NCBI RefSeq assembly: GCF_905397375.1
Contig: NZ_CAJPVG010000006.1
Coordinates: forward strand, 184,888 to 248,887
Direction of reading: 5' to 3'
Source of the DNA: Ralstonia mannitolilytica
GTDB taxonomy: Bacteria; Pseudomonadota; Gammaproteobacteria; Burkholderiales; Burkholderiaceae
Length of the DNA: 64,000 nt
Below the pieces are notes generated by a model that worked only from the letters and a program-made list of their open reading frames with translations, was not told the DNA's origin and ran no database searches. Shown piece by piece: positions 62,101 through 64,000 of this stretch. Made by a program: the position numbers and the translations under genes. Position 1 is the stretch's first letter; the number at the start of each line of letters is the position of its first letter.

Positions 62101-63051
62101 GCCGACAGGCTGCAGCTGTTTGCCGATCCGGATCGCACGCTGGTGCTGTCGGGCCAGGCGCGGATCACCAACGACAATGACCGCGTGGCCGTTACCGGCA
62201 AGTTCAAGGTCGACCGCGGCCTGTTCGACCTGCCCAAGGACGGCGCACCGAGCCTCGGCGATGACGTGGTGATCGTCCGGCGCGCCGATGCCGCCCGCAA
62301 CCAGGCCGAACGCGGCGTGAAGCGCGAGGAGAAGCCAGCCGGCCGCTTCAGCCCCGTGGTCGATGTTGACGTCGACTTTGGCGACAACTTCCGCTTCAAG
62401 GGCGCCGGCGCAGACCTGTCGCTCGGCGGACAGATGCACGTGCACAGCGAGCCGCTGGTGCCGCTGCGCGGGACGGGCACGATCTTCGTCCGGCAGGGCA
62501 GCACGTACGAGGCGTTCGGCCGCAAGCTCGCGATCGAGCAGGGTGTGCTGAACTTCATCGGGCCGATCAACAACCCGTCGTTCAACATCATCGCGATGCG
62601 GCGCAACCAGGAGGTTGAGGCCGGCGTGCAGGTGACGGGCACCGTGCGCCAGCCGCGCGTGAAGCTCGTCTCCGAGCCCAACGTCCCGGACGAAGACAAA
62701 CTGTCATGGCTGATGTTCGGCTATAGCGCGTCCAACGCGGGCCTGGGCCAGCAGCAGGCCATGTCCGGCGCGGCGCTCGGCCTGCTGGGCAACGTGGCCG
62801 GCAAGAACGTGGCGCGGCGCTTCGGGCTCGACGAATTCTCGATCGGGCCATCCACGTCGGGCCTGACCGACCCGCAGGTGGTGAGCCTGGGCAAGGCAAT
62901 TTCGGAGCGCATCACCGTGGGCTATGAGCAGAGCCTGTCGACAGCGGACTCCATCGTCAAACTGACGTGGCAATTCTCGCGGCGGTGGTCGGTCGTGGCG
63001 CGCGGCGGCACGATCAACGGTGCGTCGGTCCTGTTCAACAAGCGTTGGTAA
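59137..63051 (+). CDS. tamB: Translocation and assembly module protein TamB (DUF490)
   Basis: Long AsmA-like bridge protein of 1304 residues, anchored by one N-terminal helix (RRLWRWLGGFVAFVLLIVLALAGWLVWAV, about residues 25-52). The body is a repetitive beta-taco groove likely used for lipid or protein transfer between membranes. The C-terminal DUF490 domain spans about residues 960-1304, with DVDVDFGDNFRFKGAGADLSLGG and the final KLTWQFSRRWSVVARGGTINGASVLFNKRW-like end. Length and position after tamA fit TamB. The 279 extra codons open upstream are antisense-like read-through of tamA and are rejected. Confidence 0.93.
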   Translation: MSMVESQTPDSTQPEVPPPRRNRRRLWRWLGGFVAFVLLIVLALAGWLVWAVHSQTGTAQLWSLVTRFGHAYVSGRLVGGTAREGLSLRDVHVRAGSTEVRIDHVEGKWAITRGPWHAHFGYLTAGNVEVILHPTPPSPPSGPPDSLVVPLALDVDRLAVDRLAIRQGTSTTELKSIAGSLHSDGTHHNVLLDGMQTPAGKLAATLRVTGTRPYPLTGAATLATQFEAGGQKQDASVSAQLAGSLEALHVDATGSGAKMTAQAQIDATPFAALPLSRAVVSADHVNPRAFAPGAPQASLSVHADLRPDEKSPVLTVAGPIQIDNAQAGTLDKQKLPLQSLRAQVRLNEDAQQLTGLDVRLLGGAQLTGGADVKKGHGALRVEVRQLDLQALHTSLEKTRLEGPITVDFAGGTQHVALDLAGGDMRAQAKAVLDAAQVAVENAQVSLGRSRLTLAGTLRHDDAQSFAFKGKLAEFDPARLAKVAKGRINADLDAHGTLAEPIDAAIKFAVRDSDYAGLPMTGDGNLHVRIAGESMRLLPSDARLDVAGNKASLRGSFGAAGDRLRVDVDAPQLARLQFGVSGSLALSADVSGTLKRPQADATFRASQLAYQGNRIDAARGRAQIRDGIDGPLLFELAAQRVTGPSISLREVRATLDGTRRAHRFHADADGNVRNQPFKFALAGDGALTPGKDGDGWDGTISTLSAQGAPNLQLTAPVRVSVGPGRLLVGRADLTLEQTPIRIDRVESVQGHVRSAGRFDGLHVARVLELVRTWTGQTPPVRSDLVIDGQWDVDLGATAIGTAHIARRSGDLSINAGRGFTPLGLTEATIDARGEGMRLAVRGNVQSTRVGNLYLDAGVGLMRDGGPGALALMAPTSPLSGGLTISLPHLKGIGDLLGPDVATDGQLAASLTFAGTVGAPKVSGFLTGQDVEVALYDQGIRLTGGVLRVALDQNVVDLQDVVFHGGEGTVRAQGRVQLGEANPNLAGSIVADRLQLFADPDRTLVLSGQARITNDNDRVAVTGKFKVDRGLFDLPKDGAPSLGDDVVIVRRADAARNQAERGVKREEKPAGRFSPVVDVDVDFGDNFRFKGAGADLSLGGQMHVHSEPLVPLRGTGTIFVRQGSTYEAFGRKLAIEQGVLNFIGPINNPSFNIIAMRRNQEVEAGVQVTGTVRQPRVKLVSEPNVPDEDKLSWLMFGYSASNAGLGQQQAMSGAALGLLGNVAGKNVARRFGLDEFSIGPSTSGLTDPQVVSLGKAISERITVGYEQSLSTADSIVKLTWQFSRRWSVVARGGTINGASVLFNKRW

Positions 63052-63107
63052 TCGGATAGCCCGGCTGCCAGAATGGCGACGGGTACAGGTTTCGAACGAG
63101 GAGTTCC

Positions 63108-63689
63108 ATGTCGCATCTTCGTCAACTCGCACAAGTGGGAGTCACCATGGGCATTCTGGCTTCATTGCTGGGGTTGTTCGGCTGTGATCAGCAGAAGGTC
63201 GACCAGGCAGTGGATCGCGTCGGCGATGCCGCCAAGCGCGCGTGGCAATCGGCCAAGCCCGACAACCTGCTGTTCAAGGACATCGTGGCCGGGCAATCCA
63301 CCGAGGACGATGTCAGGGCCACCGCCGGCCAGCCCGAGACGATCTGGGAGAACGAAGGCGGCACGCGGCAACTGGAGTATCCGCGCGGTCCGGAAGGGAC
63401 TTCAACGTGGATGGTGACGATCGGGCCTGACGGGCACGTGCAGAAGATCGAGCAGGTGTTGACCGCCGAGAATTTTGGACGCGTCCAGGTGGGGCAGAGC
63501 AAGGATGACATTCGCCGGATGCTGGGCAAGCCGGGGAAGGTGGAGGTGTTTAAGCTGAAGCAGGAAGAGGTTTGGGGGTATCGGTGGATGGAAAGCGCGA
63601 CTGAACGGGCTTTCTTCAATGTGCACTTTGGGGTGGATGGGCGTGTTACGACGACTTCGCGGAGTGATGATCGGTTGAATGGGGGGTAG
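63108..63689 (+). CDS. BamE/SmpA-like outer-membrane lipoprotein with two repeats
   Basis: Lipoprotein of 193 residues: signal ending LLGLFGC (lipid Cys at residue 26), then a spacer with QQKVDQAVDRVGDAAKRA. It then has two similar BamE-type units, LFKDIVAGQSTEDDVRATAGQPETIWENEGG... and FGRVQVGQSKDDIRRMLGKPGKVEVFKLKQ..., each ending in a DGxV turn. BamE normally has one such unit, so this is a distinct member. Its place after tamA-tamB suggests a part in outer-membrane protein assembly. Confidence 0.82.
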   Translation: MSHLRQLAQVGVTMGILASLLGLFGCDQQKVDQAVDRVGDAAKRAWQSAKPDNLLFKDIVAGQSTEDDVRATAGQPETIWENEGGTRQLEYPRGPEGTSTWMVTIGPDGHVQKIEQVLTAENFGRVQVGQSKDDIRRMLGKPGKVEVFKLKQEEVWGYRWMESATERAFFNVHFGVDGRVTTTSRSDDRLNGG

Positions 63690-63735
63690 GGTTTTTGGCT
63701 CTGGTTTTTTTGTGGTGCATCCCTTGTTTCATCCC

Positions 63736-63800
63736 CTGGCGGGGCTGACTCACTTTCTTTGGTCTTGCCCAAAGAAAGTAAGCAAAGAAATGCGCGCCCG
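63736..63800. repeat. Extragenic palindromic repeat (CTTTCTTTG...CAAAGAAAG)
   Basis: CTTTCTTTG (63753-63761) and CAAAGAAAG (63770-63778) form a perfect 9-bp dyad with an 8-nt loop, followed by TAAGCAAAGAAA and a GCGCGCCC stretch. This resembles a dispersed extragenic repeat recalled from Ralstonia and related genomes. A second hairpin (GAAGGGAAA / TTTCCCTTC, 63841-63878) lies between it and the IS end. No gene is seen in 63690-63942. Confidence 0.65.
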
Positions 63801-63889
63801 AGATGGCGAAAGATTCCTTGAATTTATGTCGCAGGGAGGGGAAGGGAAAAACTCGCTTCGCTCAGACAGTTTCCCTTCCTTTTTCCTCC

Positions 63890-64000
63890 GGACCTGTCAG
63901 CAATTTCGTGTTCAAGGCATAACATGCTCCCAAGGAGACCTTATGCCTGGCAAACCGAAGACCAAGCCGGCCGATCTGCCGGCGATCCCCGCCGAACTGC
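63890..64000 (+). mobile_element. Left end of an IS256-like insertion sequence, cut by the window edge
   Basis: Starting near GGACCTGTCAGCAATTTCGT (63890), which looks like a terminal repeat of IS256-type elements, the sequence leads in about 50 nt to a transposase-like start codon. The right end and target duplication are outside the window, so the exact border is a guess. Confidence 0.55.
63943..64000 (+). CDS. Transposase N-terminus, IS256 family (partial)
   Basis: ATG at 63943 behind AAGGAGACC. The nineteen codons visible read MPGKPKTKPADLPAIPAEL, matching the usual N-terminus of IS256-family (Mutator-like) transposases, which continues with a glycine-proline-methionine-rich start of the DDE protein. 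Only the first residues are in the window, so the family call rests on this short piece and the IS-like flank. Confidence 0.6.
   Translation, partial: MPGKPKTKPADLPAIPAEL

Noticed and set aside
1..64000. CRISPR array or phage/defence system
   Set aside because: No regularly spaced direct repeats, cas genes or defence-gene motifs were seen.

Overview
The window looks like a piece of a Burkholderiaceae chromosome, most likely Ralstonia (R. pickettii/R. insidiosa type). This is inferred from the GC-rich coding style, the gene content and order (livKHMGF next to argD, DUF3460-scpA-panC, holC-DUF2486, zapB/zapA-6S RNA, tamA-tamB) and beta-proteobacterial family members. It is almost entirely core-genome sequence; the only clear mobile DNA is the start of an IS256-like element at the right edge.

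Layout. 1-6.4 kb: 3' part of ispH, then a complete branched-chain amino acid ABC importer (livK-like, livH, livM, livG, livF). 6.4-15.4 kb: argD with an arginine-codon leader and a terminator-like hairpin, an iron-sulfur flavin reductase, a small epimerase-like protein, a diguanylate cyclase, a marR-clcB pair and a divergent MFS exporter. 15.4-19.8 kb: a 619-residue ilvD, tRNA-Leu(CAA), a beta-hydroxyacid dehydrogenase and an orphan Liv-type binding protein. 19.8-28 kb: cysB and the divergent sulfate assimilation operon (sulfite exporter, cysteine-codon leader, cysI, DUF934, cysH, cysD, cysN, cobA). 28-42 kb: housekeeping genes (dehydrogenase/LysR, isomerase, cbiX-lptG-lptF, pepA-holC-DUF2486, a second 557-residue ilvD with a LysR gene, lgt, SIMPL protein, EVE protein, 6S RNA, zapA, zapB-like). 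42-54.4 kb: cobalamin uptake and late biosynthesis in two opposed operons plus cobQ; the btuB operon lies behind a cobalamin riboswitch. 54.4-64 kb: orphan parA, panC, scpA, DUF3460, tamA-tamB, a BamE-like lipoprotein, an extragenic repeat and the IS element.

How the genes work together. The cys operon takes activated sulfate (CysDN) through APS (CysH, iron-sulfur APS-reductase type) to sulfite and sulfide (CysI). CobA and perhaps CbiX supply siroheme for CysI, and the TauE-like protein can export excess sulfite. CysB is the expected regulator. The cob genes cover corrinoid import, adenosylation, side-chain amidation, aminopropanol attachment and nucleotide-loop assembly, but no corrin-ring genes are present here.

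Most interesting. Two unlisted tiny ORFs carry runs of the codon for the amino acid made by the gene that follows: four Arg codons before argD and four Cys codons before cysI. Each is followed by a strong RNA hairpin. Both look like leader peptides that sense charged tRNA (ribosome-mediated attenuation). The Cys leader sits inside an operon, its start overlapping the stop of the sulfite exporter gene, so it could set sulfite reduction separately from sulfite export.
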